A stretch of DNA of 64,000 bases from positions 98,756 to 162,755 of the forward strand of contig WJMH01000007.1 in the NCBI GenBank assembly GCA_014728045.1, written 5' to 3'. This DNA comes from Candidatus Omnitrophota bacterium (lineage in GTDB: Bacteria > Omnitrophota > Gorgyraeia > Tantalellales > Tantalellaceae). Numbering within the stretch: the first letter of the stretch is position 1; each line of letters begins with the position of its first letter. The notes under the pieces were generated by a model. That model saw only the letters and a program-made list of their open reading frames with translations, was not told the origin of the DNA and searched no databases. A program made the translations under genes and the position numbers. This document shows positions 33,837 through 42,840 of this stretch, one piece after another.

Positions 33837-34685
33837 CTAGTCGGCGTTCAACCTGGACACAAAATAGGACAAAGCGGTACCGCCGATAAAAACAACAGAA
33901 CAGTAAAATATCGATATTGCCTCGTCGGGTTTACCCGGGAATATCTTGTAAAAAGAGGCGAAAATAAGCCCCAGAATGAAATAATATGTCTTGGAAGGTA
34001 TCCTTTCCAGGCAGAATTCGATGATCCTGGAGAAAATGATTATGCCCGCTATAGCCCCGAGGGAAACAGCGCCTATCGGTTTCAGGGCAAAATCTTTGAT
34101 CGCCGCTATAACCACAGCATATTGGCCTAAAAGAACCAGAATGAATGAACCGCTCACCCCGGGCACTATCATGGCCCCGCCAGCGAAGAACCCTCCGATC
34201 AAAAGCATTAAATATGGACCGACTCCTTCAATATTACTAAGGGACATAACCTGTCCTTGTCCTTTGGCTTCCCCGATAAGAGAGATGCCCAGGACAAGTA
34301 TCATGCCTACAATAAAAGCGAGTATTCTTGATGTCCTTATCTTCATGTCCCCGTGAGAACGCACCACTGAAGGAATACCTCCCAGTATGAGACCCATAAA
34401 CAGGAACATGGTCTCGTGGAAATATTCCTTGAGCAATACATCCATCACTTTGGCCAGCAGACCCACCGCGACAACAGCACCGAAGAATACCCTGAAAAGC
34501 AGAAGAACATATTCCCCCCGTTTTTCAGGCCTTTCAAAGAACTTGGATATCGCCTCAATAAGCCGGTCGTAAATTCCCAGGACCACGGCTATTGTGCCGC
34601 CAGAAACTCCCGGTATTATGTTCGCAATTCCTATTCCTCCGCCCTTTAAAAGGAGCACCAAAGTCTCGCTTATGCTTTTCTTCAT
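33837..34685 (-). CDS. DUF368 family membrane protein, probable polyprenyl-phosphate transporter
   Basis: The protein has 282 residues from the ATG at 34685, chosen because a ribosome site (AAAGG) precedes it and longer starts overlap pcm. It has about eight transmembrane helices and two repeated motifs, IIPGVSGGTIAVVLGIYDRL and MIVPGVSGSFILVLLGQY, which mark the DUF368 family. Members of this family were identified as undecaprenyl-phosphate translocases that recycle the lipid carrier for cell wall and polysaccharide synthesis. The role here is by family. It ends the envelope-gene operon that starts at the aminotransferase. Confidence 0.88.
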   Translation of the reverse strand: MKKSISETLVLLLKGGGIGIANIIPGVSGGTIAVVLGIYDRLIEAISKFFERPEKRGEYVLLLFRVFFGAVVAVGLLAKVMDVLLKEYFHETMFLFMGLILGGIPSVVRSHGDMKIRTSRILAFIVGMILVLGISLIGEAKGQGQVMSLSNIEGVGPYLMLLIGGFFAGGAMIVPGVSGSFILVLLGQYAVVIAAIKDFALKPIGAVSLGAIAGIIIFSRIIEFCLERIPSKTYYFILGLIFASFYKIFPGKPDEAISIFYCSVVFIGGTALSYFVSRLNAD

Positions 34686-34701
34686 CAAGAACCTTTCTTT
34701 T

Positions 34702-35349
34702 CTATTCGGCCAGATGCCATCCATCCTCGCCGATAAGCGGCACAAAAACACAACCACAGACATTTTCCCGCGCAAAATCATTGCCGCGTCTGGTCACGAC
34801 GGACAGAACCTGGCTGTACTGTTCACCTACCGGTATGACGAGCCTTCCCTCCTCCGCAAGTTGGTCTTTCAATCTCTCGGGAACCTGCGGTGCGGCTGCG
34901 GTTACTATTATCCCGTCATAAGGGGCGCCTTCATCCCATCCGAGCGTGCCATCCCCGCACATGAAATGAATGTTCCTGTATCCCTGCCTGTCCAGCAACT
35001 TGCGAGTACGCTTTAAAAGACGTTCCTGTCGTTCTACGGTATAAACCTCCGCACATATTTCAGCAAGGATAGCCGCCTGATAACCACTGCCGGTCCCAAC
35101 TTCAAGCACCTTTTCGCCACCCGAAAGACCAAGACATTCGGTCATAAGAGCTACGATATAAGGCTGTGAAATGGTCTGCCCTTCCCCTATGGGCAATGGC
35201 CGGTCCGCGTAAGAAGCAATATTATACGGTCTGGGAACAAAGGCTTCTCTGGGCACCTTCAAAAAAGCTTCGATCACTCTGGGGTCTTTGATCCCCCGGG
35301 GCAGAAGCTGTTCATCTACCATTCTTTTTCTTTGAATACCGTAATCCAT
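34702..35349 (-). CDS. pcm: protein-L-isoaspartate O-methyltransferase
   Basis: This 215-residue SAM-dependent methyltransferase repairs isoaspartyl residues in aged proteins. It shows VPREAFVP near residue 35, the segment ADRPLPIGEGQTISQPYIVA, the SAM-binding motif VLEVGTGSGYQAAILAE, and a C-terminal PYDGIIVTAAAPQVPE. The length is standard for the bacterial form. It overlaps the GT2 gene upstream by 38 bases and is followed 16 bases later by the DUF368 gene. Confidence 0.95.
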   Translation of the reverse strand: MDYGIQRKRMVDEQLLPRGIKDPRVIEAFLKVPREAFVPRPYNIASYADRPLPIGEGQTISQPYIVALMTECLGLSGGEKVLEVGTGSGYQAAILAEICAEVYTVERQERLLKRTRKLLDRQGYRNIHFMCGDGTLGWDEGAPYDGIIVTAAAPQVPERLKDQLAEEGRLVIPVGEQYSQVLSVVTRRGNDFARENVCGCVFVPLIGEDGWHLAE

Positions 35350-36031
35350 TAGGACTCATATGATGCGTGAAGATGAGCTTAAAGAATCTTATGGTGTCCC
35401 TTACCGGATGTATCTCGGAGATCTCTTCCCCGTAAATGGTCTGTATCTTAACAGACGCTATATTCATCCCGTGATGGGCAGCCTGCATCAACATCTCGGA
35501 TTCTATGTCATATTTCTGGGAAGTGAGCTTGAGCATTTCAAGCACTTTGGTTTTGATAAGCCGGAATCCACATTGTGTATCGGGTATCTGCTGCTTGCAT
35601 ATACCCGAAATGACCCAAGACATGAACTTGTTGGTCCAGAACCTGGCTGAGGGCATTGTCTTAGTCTGGAGCATGCGGTTACCTATGACAATTTCAACTT
35701 CCTCGGAGCGGGTCCTCTCCATAAGCGCCGGTATATCTTCAGGATGGTGCTGCCCATCACCGTCCATCATTATCATCCATTCGAAATTCGTCTTCTTGAG
35801 AACATGTCTGATGCCTTCCCTTACAGAAAATCCCTTGCCCAGATTCCTCCGATGACGGATAACAATCGCACCGTTATCCAGGGCGGCCCGCTCCGTGTTA
35901 TCAACGGAACCGTCGTCTATCACAAGCACAGTGAGCCCCATACCCACGATATGGCGCACTATACTCCCTATCGTGCGCGCCTCGTTGAAAGAGGGTATTA
36001 CTACTATAGTATTATCTGTTGTCGCTACCAT
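35312..36031 (-). CDS. GT2 family glycosyltransferase, DPM1-like
   Basis: The protein has about 239 residues from the ATG at 36031, preceded by AGGAAG; a GTG seven codons earlier is the alternative. The N-terminus VVIPSFNEARTIGSIV and the metal-binding segment MMDGDGQHHPEDIP (DxD-like) place it in family 2, near dolichol- or polyprenyl-phosphate mannosyl/glucosyltransferases. There is no C-terminal membrane domain. It probably charges a lipid carrier or acts on a lipid. It overlaps the LpxL-like gene by a few bases. Confidence 0.88.
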   Translation of the reverse strand: MVATTDNTIVVIPSFNEARTIGSIVRHIVGMGLTVLVIDDGSVDNTERAALDNGAIVIRHRRNLGKGFSVREGIRHVLKKTNFEWMIMMDGDGQHHPEDIPALMERTRSEEVEIVIGNRMLQTKTMPSARFWTNKFMSWVISGICKQQIPDTQCGFRLIKTKVLEMLKLTSQKYDIESEMLMQAAHHGMNIASVKIQTIYGEEISEIHPVRDTIRFFKLIFTHHMSPNGLRYSKKKNGR

Positions 36032-36876
36032 ATCTTCCTGAACACGTACCACTGGTTTGGATATTTTCGTATATATTTTTCGAACTTCTCCAGATAGATT
36101 CCCATCAGTTTTCTGACATCCCGCTCATAATCACCGCTTGGTTCGTAGATTATTGGCTCTTCGAAGGTCAGCACAAAAGAATCATCGCTCTCTCTGGTAA
36201 GCATGGTTACCACCACCGGAGCTCCTGTTTTTACGGAAAAGGCTGCCGGTCCCTTGGGTATTAACGCCTTCTTACCGAAAAAGTCCACGTATATACCACC
36301 GGAAGTATAATCCTTATCTCCCGCGATCGCAAGCACTTCGTTGCGTTTCAGCGCTCTGAAACACTCTTTCATGCTGAGGCCCAAAGGTATCGGCTTCATA
36401 TTATTTATCGCCCTCTGCCTGTTAAAGAATTCGTTTATATGTTTATTGGTATGCTCAAGTACGATAGCATTTATGGGGTAATTGAGCCCTCCTACCACCG
36501 CTGCTCCAAGTTCCCAGTTGCCCAAGTGAACGGTAGTGGCTATGACACCTTTACCGTGTTCAAGGGCCCTATCAAGATTTTCTTTTCCGTTCACGGTAAT
36601 ATGTTTGTCGATGTACTCCTCGGTGAACTTGGTGAACTTGAAAAAGTCAACAAGATACTTGCCAAAGTTCTTGAATATCGCGCGCACATGTCTATCCAGC
36701 TCCTTTTCGCTTACATCCTCCCCAAGAACCACCCTGAGGTTCTCCTTGATCTCCACCTGATCCCTCCGGGCAAAGAACCAGTAGACCCTCGCGGCAAATA
36801 CGGCGATAGCGTAGCCCGCTTTTAACGGCAGCATGTTCGCCAGAGAAAAACCCAGGATATAAAGCGAATAAAGCAT
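36025..36876 (-). CDS. LpxL/HtrB-type acyltransferase
   Basis: This 283-residue protein has an N-terminal membrane helix and the catalytic H-x4-E motif in TTVHLGNWELGAA (about 116-128), followed by a KDYTSGGIYVDFFGKKALIPKGPAAF segment typical of lipid A late acyltransferases. These enzymes add a second acyl chain to lipid A or transfer acyl chains to other glycolipids. It starts three bases after the MGDG-synthase-like gene, so a glycolipid substrate is possible. Other lipid A genes are not in the window. Confidence 0.9.
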   Translation of the reverse strand: MLYSLYILGFSLANMLPLKAGYAIAVFAARVYWFFARRDQVEIKENLRVVLGEDVSEKELDRHVRAIFKNFGKYLVDFFKFTKFTEEYIDKHITVNGKENLDRALEHGKGVIATTVHLGNWELGAAVVGGLNYPINAIVLEHTNKHINEFFNRQRAINNMKPIPLGLSMKECFRALKRNEVLAIAGDKDYTSGGIYVDFFGKKALIPKGPAAFSVKTGAPVVVTMLTRESDDSFVLTFEEPIIYEPSGDYERDVRKLMGIYLEKFEKYIRKYPNQWYVFRKIW

Positions 36877-36878
36877 AT

Positions 36879-37994
36879 TTACCTCAATGCCAGTTTTGCG
36901 ATCTCCAAGGCGCTTTCAGGCCTTGAAAGTTTTTCAGCTTTTTTCCTCATCCTTTGCAGAGCGCCCTTTGAATCGAACAGTTCATTTATTTTATTGGGTA
37001 CCCTGGCAAGGTCTTTTACCTCGACCGCGGCGCCGCTGGATGTAAGATAATTAGTATTCATCCGCTCATGTCCAGGTATCGGATTAACGATTAACATGGG
37101 CAGATGTTTTACCATAGCTTCAGCGCTCGTCATCCCGCCCGCCTTACTTACGATTATCTGCGAGACCTCCATTAATTCCTCAATATTCTTATCAAAGGAT
37201 AGCACGCACATATTCTTATCGTTCTCTTCCTGACCTAAGCGCTTCAAACGTGAATATAGCCTCTTATTGGAACCGGCAACGATGATAAGCTGATAATCAT
37301 GGCTTTCATCCTTGAGAAGCGACTTGACAATAAGTTCCATTTCACCCAGTCCCTGGGAGCCCCCCATTATCAGCACCGTAGGGAGGTCTTTTTCAAGACC
37401 GTATTTAGCGCGGATCTCTGAAGGATCATGGATTGCGCAGAATTTCGGGTCTACCGGGATCCCGGTTATTACTATTTTCTCCCGGGGAACGCCTTTTTCC
37501 GCAAGAGCATCACGCGTCCCGTCTGAAGGCACCGCGTAAACATCCACTTCATCATAAATCCAGAAGGAATGAGGCGCATGATCCGTCAAAACGCCTATAA
37601 GCTTGACGTCCTTGCCACAGGAACGTTTATAATCAGCTACCATGCCGCAAGGCATGGCCTGAGTGCAAAATACCGCTTCGGGTGAATGCTTTTCAATAAG
37701 CCTTCGTATCTTGGACATATTGTATTTATGAAGGGCTTCCCGGGCTTTCTTGGTCTTTTTGACCACCTCAGGACTATCATATATAGATCCCCAGAGTTCT
37801 GGTTTCTTCTTGATGATCTCAAGGTAGGCTTTGTTGATGATCTTGCCGAGAATTGGATTGGTATAATCAAGGGCGTTGACCTTTTCTATATTCAGGTCCT
37901 TTTTCGTCTCCCGCAGACCACTCTCTATCGCACAGGCGGCATGGAAGTGACCCGAATATTCCGATATATAAAAGATTATTATCCTTTTATTCAT
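36879..37994 (-). CDS. MGDG-synthase-like glycosyltransferase (GT28)
   Basis: The 371 residues start with the MGDG synthase N-domain pattern (IIIFYISEYSGHFHAACAIE, then PELWGSIYDSPEV and the TDHAPHSFWIYDEVD segment) and end in a GT28 nucleotide-sugar-binding domain (VLIMGGSQGLGEME, VSKAGGMTSAEAMVKHLPML, then PIPGHERMN). Such enzymes transfer a hexose to diacylglycerol or a related lipid at the membrane surface. Which sugar and acceptor are used is unknown. The adjacent acyltransferase and GT2 genes support a glycolipid-building cluster. Confidence 0.88.
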   Translation of the reverse strand: MNKRIIIFYISEYSGHFHAACAIESGLRETKKDLNIEKVNALDYTNPILGKIINKAYLEIIKKKPELWGSIYDSPEVVKKTKKAREALHKYNMSKIRRLIEKHSPEAVFCTQAMPCGMVADYKRSCGKDVKLIGVLTDHAPHSFWIYDEVDVYAVPSDGTRDALAEKGVPREKIVITGIPVDPKFCAIHDPSEIRAKYGLEKDLPTVLIMGGSQGLGEMELIVKSLLKDESHDYQLIIVAGSNKRLYSRLKRLGQEENDKNMCVLSFDKNIEELMEVSQIIVSKAGGMTSAEAMVKHLPMLIVNPIPGHERMNTNYLTSSGAAVEVKDLARVPNKINELFDSKGALQRMRKKAEKLSRPESALEIAKLALR

Positions 37995-38026
37995 GGCCAG
38001 ATCTTTTTATCGATCCAGAAACTCTT

Positions 38027-38263
38027 TTATTCCTGCTCAAGTATCACTGCGACAACTTCATCCGTTCTGACCGTTTCGCCAGCTCGCCTTTTTATGCTGC
38101 CCAGCACACCATTACAGGGACATGGCACATCGAAAGTCGCCTTGTCAGTGACAACTTCCAGAAGGTCCTCTCCTCTGGACACATTGTCCCCCTGCCGATT
38201 ATGCCATATAGTTATAGTCGCCTCTTTTGCGTCCTGTGAAATCCCAGAAAGCGTCAATTCCAT
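38027..38263 (-). CDS. stand-alone lipoyl-domain protein
   Basis: The 78 residues form one complete biotinyl/lipoyl domain with the attachment lysine in VVTDKATFDVP (about residue 42), as in E2 subunits of 2-oxoacid dehydrogenases, but with no catalytic or subunit-binding part. It overlaps lipB by ten bases, so the octanoyltransferase and a possible acceptor are made together. It could be a free carrier protein of unknown pathway, or an E2 fragment. No other dehydrogenase gene is near. Confidence 0.82.
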   Translation of the reverse strand: MELTLSGISQDAKEATITIWHNRQGDNVSRGEDLLEVVTDKATFDVPCPCNGVLGSIKRRAGETVRTDEVVAVILEQE

Positions 38264-38913
38264 TGTAACTGCATATTTCCTTTACCGTATTCTCGTTCCA
38301 TACTAGTTCGGAATTCCTCACGAAAGACTCTCTTCACCTCGTCCATGTCCAGCTTTTGCCCCAAGAACTCTTTAGCACTGGTTACTTGTATATCCTGCTC
38401 GCCACATGGGTATATATGCCTGAAGGGTTCCAAATCGTTATTTATATTTACAGAAGAACCATGGTAAGTGACCCATCTTTTAACGCCAATGCCGGTAAAA
38501 GCTATCTTGCGCCCGCTTACCCAGACACCTCGCCTCTCGGGGGTCCTTTCAGCGGGGACCCCGAATCGGTTCAAAGCACGGGAAACGGTCTTCTCAAGAA
38601 AATCGATATAAAACGAGACATCCTTCTTTTTATCGCTCAGATCAATGACCGGATACAGAACAAGCTGCCCGGGCATGTGTATGGTGATATTGCCACCTCT
38701 GGAGGTGGAAAGAACCGGAATGCGCCTATCACTGAAAAAACGACGGTCAACCAGTCCTTCGCCTGAATCAATACGCCCCAGAGTAACTACCGGTCCATGT
38801 TCAAGCATAATGAGAGTATCTCCGATGTCACCCTTGATGCGCTTATGTAAAAGAGCTTCCTGCAGCTTTACCGATTCTTCGTACCCTATCAATCCAGGAT
38901 CAATGATTCTCAT
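38254..38913 (-). CDS. lipB: octanoyl-[ACP]:protein octanoyltransferase
   Basis: This 219-residue enzyme moves octanoyl from acyl carrier protein to a lipoyl-domain lysine, the first step of endogenous lipoate synthesis. It has LEHGPVVTLGR, the characteristic RGGNITIHMPGQLVLYP, the Lys in FTGIGVKRWVTYHG and the nucleophile Cys in IYPCGEQD (about residue 173). LipA is not in the window. The next gene encodes a single lipoyl domain, a natural candidate substrate. Confidence 0.95.
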   Translation of the reverse strand: MRIIDPGLIGYEESVKLQEALLHKRIKGDIGDTLIMLEHGPVVTLGRIDSGEGLVDRRFFSDRRIPVLSTSRGGNITIHMPGQLVLYPVIDLSDKKKDVSFYIDFLEKTVSRALNRFGVPAERTPERRGVWVSGRKIAFTGIGVKRWVTYHGSSVNINNDLEPFRHIYPCGEQDIQVTSAKEFLGQKLDMDEVKRVFREEFRTSMEREYGKGNMQLQWN

Positions 38914-38928
38914 GGCTTGATTGTATCA

Positions 38929-39429
38929 TCAGATCATTTCATCAAAACTGCCGTGTTTTTTGAAATATTCCACAACGCCGCCCATTTCGAGAAGTTTACG
39001 CATGACCTTCGGCACGGGGTTTATCTCTATATTCACGCCCTTGGTCAGATTTTTAAGGATATTCTTATCCAGATCAAGCTCAAGCTCGTCCATGTCGTCT
39101 ATGTAATTGGTCTCGCATTCGACCAGGCACAATCCTACGTTGAACGCGTTCCTGTAGAATATCCTGGCAAAACTCTTCGCGATAATTGCGCGCAATCCGC
39201 TCGCCTTCAGCGCAACAGGTGCCTGTTCCCGTGAAGAGCCGCACCCAAAGTTTTCACCGGCAACCAGAAAATCTCCCGACTTGATCTTTTTATGAAAGTC
39301 CTCTTCAAGGTCTTCAAAAATATGCTTGGCAAGCTCTTTCTCATCCTGTATCTTGAACTTGTACCTGCCTGAAATTATATAATCTGTATTAATATCATCC
39401 TGTATCTTTAATCTGTGCGCATGCGCCAC
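38929..39429 (-). CDS. leuD: isopropylmalate/homoaconitate-type dehydratase, small subunit
   Basis: The 166 residues contain the swivel-domain signature [13 protein letters not shown] and the [14 protein letters not shown] segment, found in LeuD, homoaconitase and dimethylmalate dehydratase small subunits. The substrate loop after RY reads KFK rather than the YLRT or YLVY types reported for archaeal homologues, so the substrate is uncertain. It pairs with the large subunit gene 17 bases upstream. leuA and leuB are absent from the window. leuD is the best general name. Confidence 0.82.
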   Translation of the reverse strand: MAHAHRLKIQDDINTDYIISGRYKFKIQDEKELAKHIFEDLEEDFHKKIKSGDFLVAGENFGCGSSREQAPVALKASGLRAIIAKSFARIFYRNAFNVGLCLVECETNYIDDMDELELDLDKNILKNLTKGVNIEINPVPKVMRKLLEMGGVVEYFKKHGSFDEMI

Positions 39430-39446
39430 TTCGCCCTCCCCGTAAA

Positions 39447-40709
39447 TTATAAACGTCTTTTATGTTCACGCGGGTCAGAGATTTTCCCTTCTATGGCCGT
39501 TGCTGCGGCGGTTGCGGGACTGCCCAGATAGATCTCCGCGTTGGGATTACCCATGCGACCCTTAAAATTCCGATTAGCTGTCGAGAAGGCTTTTTCACCG
39601 TCAGCAAGTACACCCTGATGGGTGCCCACGCATACACCGCATCCGGGGTTATTCACAACGGCACCGGCATTTATGAATATCTCGATATACCCTCTTTTAA
39701 GTGCATCCAAATAGATCTTGCGGGATGCCGGGGTTATCAGTACCTTAAGTCCCTGAGCCACCTTTTTACCCTTTAGGATCTTTGCGGCTATTTCAAGGTC
39801 CTCAAGCCGTCCGTTCGTGCAGGTTCCGATGTTCACTTCATCCACCGGAGTGCCGAGAACTTCATCGATACCGCAGACGTTATCCACCGTATGGGGTTTT
39901 GCAACTTGTGGAACCAATTGTGAAAGGTCATACTCTTTTACGTCAGCATACCGTGCATCATCGTCTGCTTCAACGGGCCTCGGTTCTCTTTTGGAATGTT
40001 TCTTCGCCCAATCCAAAGTCTTTCTGTCCGCCCTCATAAGCCCGCATTTAGCGCCCATTTCAACAGCCATATTGGATATGGTCAAACGCGCGTCAATACT
40101 AAGCGCGTCAACGACTTCTCCATAGAACTCGACAGCTTTGTAGGTCGCGCCATCGGCCCCGACATCACCTATAAGATGTAAAATAACATCTTTCGAATAT
40201 ACTCCTTTGGGCAGTTCGCCTGCAAGAACGAATTTTATCGTCTCGGGCACCTTGAACCAGTTCTTGCCGCTGGCCAGAGCTATAGCAAGGTCCGTTGATC
40301 CCACACCTGTGGAAAGGATGTTCAACGCACCATAAGTGCATGTGTGTGAATCGGCGCCAAGAACAAGGTCCCCGCATGTTACGTAACCGGCTTCGGGTAC
40401 GAGCTGGTGACAGACTCCGCATCCGATATCAAAGACCTTTACACTGTGTTCTTGACCGAACCCCCTGATCTTGTCATGTATCGCGGAAACTCCGATATTC
40501 GGACTCGGTGCTGAATGATCGATAACCATGCAATAGCGTTCTTTATCAAAAATATCATCCACTCCGAGTTTACGGAAACTGTCGATGATCATGCCGCTTG
40601 TTCCGTCCTGACCGAAACAGAAATCGACATTGGCTATAACTATATCCCCGGCCCTTGCCCTTTTCCCGGAATGTTCGGATAATATTTTCTCAGCTATGGT
40701 CTGTCTCAT
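39447..40709 (-). CDS. leuC: isopropylmalate/homoaconitate-type dehydratase, large subunit
   Basis: The protein has 420 residues from the ATG at 40709, chosen for the GGAG site before it; a longer start would overlap the aminotransferase gene. This aconitase-superfamily subunit keeps the three 4Fe-4S cysteines, one in IGTCTNGRLEDL and two in NNPGCGVCVGTHQG. Also seen are GADSHTCTYGAL and FGQDGTSGMII. The length fits the short archaeal-type LeuC rather than the longer proteobacterial form. Isopropylmalate, homoaconitate, methylmalate or dimethylmalate are possible substrates. Confidence 0.88.
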   Translation of the reverse strand: MRQTIAEKILSEHSGKRARAGDIVIANVDFCFGQDGTSGMIIDSFRKLGVDDIFDKERYCMVIDHSAPSPNIGVSAIHDKIRGFGQEHSVKVFDIGCGVCHQLVPEAGYVTCGDLVLGADSHTCTYGALNILSTGVGSTDLAIALASGKNWFKVPETIKFVLAGELPKGVYSKDVILHLIGDVGADGATYKAVEFYGEVVDALSIDARLTISNMAVEMGAKCGLMRADRKTLDWAKKHSKREPRPVEADDDARYADVKEYDLSQLVPQVAKPHTVDNVCGIDEVLGTPVDEVNIGTCTNGRLEDLEIAAKILKGKKVAQGLKVLITPASRKIYLDALKRGYIEIFINAGAVVNNPGCGVCVGTHQGVLADGEKAFSTANRNFKGRMGNPNAEIYLGSPATAAATAIEGKISDPREHKRRL

Positions 40710-40746
40710 ATCTATATCTCCTGGATTTGCGCCTGAAAACAGGCGT

Positions 40747-41919
40747 TCACGCCGCCAATCCGTCAACCCACTCGCTTATCCTGTCGACGCCTTTATTGAT
40801 CGTATCCATATCCGTGGCAAAGCTTATCCTTATTGATCCGTCTTCACCGAACGGACCGCCCGGTATGACCGCGACCTTTTTCTCCTTGAGAAGCCTTTTA
40901 GCGAATTCCAGTGAATCTAAACCACACTCGGATACATCACAAAAAAGATAAAAAGCCCCTTCTGGCACAAATGGTTTCAGCCTGGGGTTCTCCGTAAGTC
41001 TTTTCACAAGAACATCCCGGCGGTCCTGAAAAGTCTGCCTATTCTTCTCCATCTCGGAATCGAGGTCCTCGGTGAGAGCGCATTCAGCGGCAGCCTGACT
41101 AATAGAGCACGGATTAGATGTGGCATGGCTCTGCAAGGTAGACACCATATTGACCAGATCTTTGCTGGCAGCCATGTATCCTATCCTCCATCCGGTCATT
41201 GAACAGCTCTTGGAAACACCGTTGACAAGAACCGTCCTGTCCTTGACCTGTTCTGATAAGGATGCTATGGAAAAATGTGTTTTTCCGTCGAATATGATCT
41301 TTTCATAGATCTCATCACTGATTATTGCCAGATCATTGGATACACATACATCAGCGATCTTTTCAATCTCATCTCTGTCATATACCACCCCGGCCGGGTT
41401 CGAGGGGCTGTTAATTATCAAGGCTTTTGTCTTTTCCGTGACAGCTTCCGCAATATCATCGGCAGATACCTTGAAACCGTTCTTCTGTCTGGTTTTGACC
41501 GTTACTGGCACCGCACCGGCAAGTTTGACCATCTCAGGATAACTGACCCAATAAGGGCTTATGATCAAAACCTCATCATTCGGATTACATAAAACCTGGA
41601 GCGCATTATAAAGAGAATGCTTGGCGCCATTCGATACAACTATCTGTCCGGATTCGTATTTTAAACCATTATCCTTATTCAACTTACGGCATATCGCTTC
41701 TTTCAGGCTCTTTGTCCCGCTCGCTGGCGTATATTTTGTCCTACCCTGTTTTATGGCCTCAATGGCGGCTTTTTTGATGATATCCGGCGTATCAAAGTCC
41801 GGTTCGCCGGCTGCAAGTATAATTACATCTTCACCTTCGGCCTTCATGGCTTTGGCTTTAGAAGTTATGCTTAAAGTCGCTGAAGGTTGTACTTTGCTCA
41901 CTTTTTCTGAAAAAAACAT
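40747..41919 (-). CDS. aspC: class I PLP-dependent aminotransferase (aspartate type)
   Basis: This 390-residue fold-type I aminotransferase matches the Thermus/Bacillus aspartate aminotransferase group. Seen are the start SKVQPSATLSITSKAKAM, AGEPDFDTPD, INSPSNPAG, the PLP-lysine segment GVSKSCSMTGWRIGY, and the substrate-binding Arg in GSIRISFA. It would move amino groups between aspartate or another amino acid and 2-oxoglutarate. It leads the operon and is followed by the leuCD-like genes, so it could serve a branched-chain or related amino acid. It has a GGGAGG ribosome site. Confidence 0.93.
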   Translation of the reverse strand: MFFSEKVSKVQPSATLSITSKAKAMKAEGEDVIILAAGEPDFDTPDIIKKAAIEAIKQGRTKYTPASGTKSLKEAICRKLNKDNGLKYESGQIVVSNGAKHSLYNALQVLCNPNDEVLIISPYWVSYPEMVKLAGAVPVTVKTRQKNGFKVSADDIAEAVTEKTKALIINSPSNPAGVVYDRDEIEKIADVCVSNDLAIISDEIYEKIIFDGKTHFSIASLSEQVKDRTVLVNGVSKSCSMTGWRIGYMAASKDLVNMVSTLQSHATSNPCSISQAAAECALTEDLDSEMEKNRQTFQDRRDVLVKRLTENPRLKPFVPEGAFYLFCDVSECGLDSLEFAKRLLKEKKVAVIPGGPFGEDGSIRISFATDMDTINKGVDRISEWVDGLAA

Positions 41920-41977
41920 GTAAACCTCCCTATATAATATTAAGAATAATAAACTAGTCCTATTAACTGGTTAAGAT

Positions 41978-42006
41978 AAAATATCATAATATTATGAATA
42001 TTACAA
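41978..42006 (-). promoter_or_regulatory. sigma-70-type promoter for the aspC-leuCD-envelope operon
   Basis: A -35 TTGTAA (42001-42006) and a -10 TATTTT (41978-41983) have a 17-base spacer on the minus strand, in the 129-base gap before the aminotransferase gene. Confidence 0.55.
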
Positions 42007-42048
42007 GCGGTATTAACGCCTTCTGTTGCTCTGATGAACCCGGAATTA

Positions 42049-42840
42049 TCATTTACTCATGACACGTATCTGTGAAGGATGATAAACCACCAGTTCAAGG
42101 CCATTGCGCTTGCGTATTTTACCGGTGATCTCCAGTTCTTCACCCCGGTATCTGCTGACCGGCATATCAGTGAAATATTTCAGGTTACCGCCGTAAATAA
42201 TTACTTCAAGACCAGTTACGCCGGTTTTCAATAAAACTGCGGCTCTTCGGGAGCTTGTTACCTCCTGTATCTTACACTTAAGAGTAACCAGCCTGCCTGC
42301 ATAACGATGAGCTTCCTCCGGCGGTATGGTTCTCATTTCTTTCCATAGACCGAGTTTCGCATTCTTGGCCTTACTCTGCGCTTGTAATAGTTCTTCCAGA
42401 TACTTGTCGTTCGGCGGATAGACCATAAGATACGCATAGCCCTCGCGGAGCAGCTCGGCATTGGCCAATTTACCGTTCACAATCACGTATACCAGCCAAC
42501 GACCGTATTTATCCACGCGTTTTTCATCGAATTCCAGATCAACCCTCCTGCCTGAAACAAGAGCCCTGTTGAAGGCTTTTGCTTCCAGGGCCAAAGGTTC
42601 TGGATCGAATATCCAGTTTCCGGAGAACTTCTTCATGATCTCGGGAGTATCCACACCGAGATACCGGATCTTCTGACCTGTGGCAAGTTCTGCCGTATCC
42701 CCGTCGACAACATCTCGGATCCTATATCCTTCCCCGGAAAGATCCTCCAACCCACAGCTGGAACATATTAAGCACGCAATAAGAAAAAAAGCCAGTAAAT
42801 TGATCTTCTTATGTATAGACTTAGAAACTATTTTCTTCAT
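42049..42840 (-). CDS. lipoprotein thermonuclease with OB-fold C-terminus
   Basis: The protein has 263 residues from the ATG at 42840, which shares a base with the nth stop (TAATG); this start also begins a lipoprotein signal peptide (lipobox ICSSC near residue 29). A staphylococcal-nuclease domain (about 35-165) keeps all three catalytic residues: Arg and Glu in RYLGVDTPE and Arg in VDKYGRWLV. The last 90 residues form an OB-fold-like region of the type found in nucleic-acid-binding proteins. It should degrade DNA or RNA in the periplasm. Its coupling to a DNA repair run is unexplained. Confidence 0.9.
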   Translation of the reverse strand: MKKIVSKSIHKKINLLAFFLIACLICSSCGLEDLSGEGYRIRDVVDGDTAELATGQKIRYLGVDTPEIMKKFSGNWIFDPEPLALEAKAFNRALVSGRRVDLEFDEKRVDKYGRWLVYVIVNGKLANAELLREGYAYLMVYPPNDKYLEELLQAQSKAKNAKLGLWKEMRTIPPEEAHRYAGRLVTLKCKIQEVTSSRRAAVLLKTGVTGLEVIIYGGNLKYFTDMPVSRYRGEELEITGKIRKRNGLELVVYHPSQIRVMSK

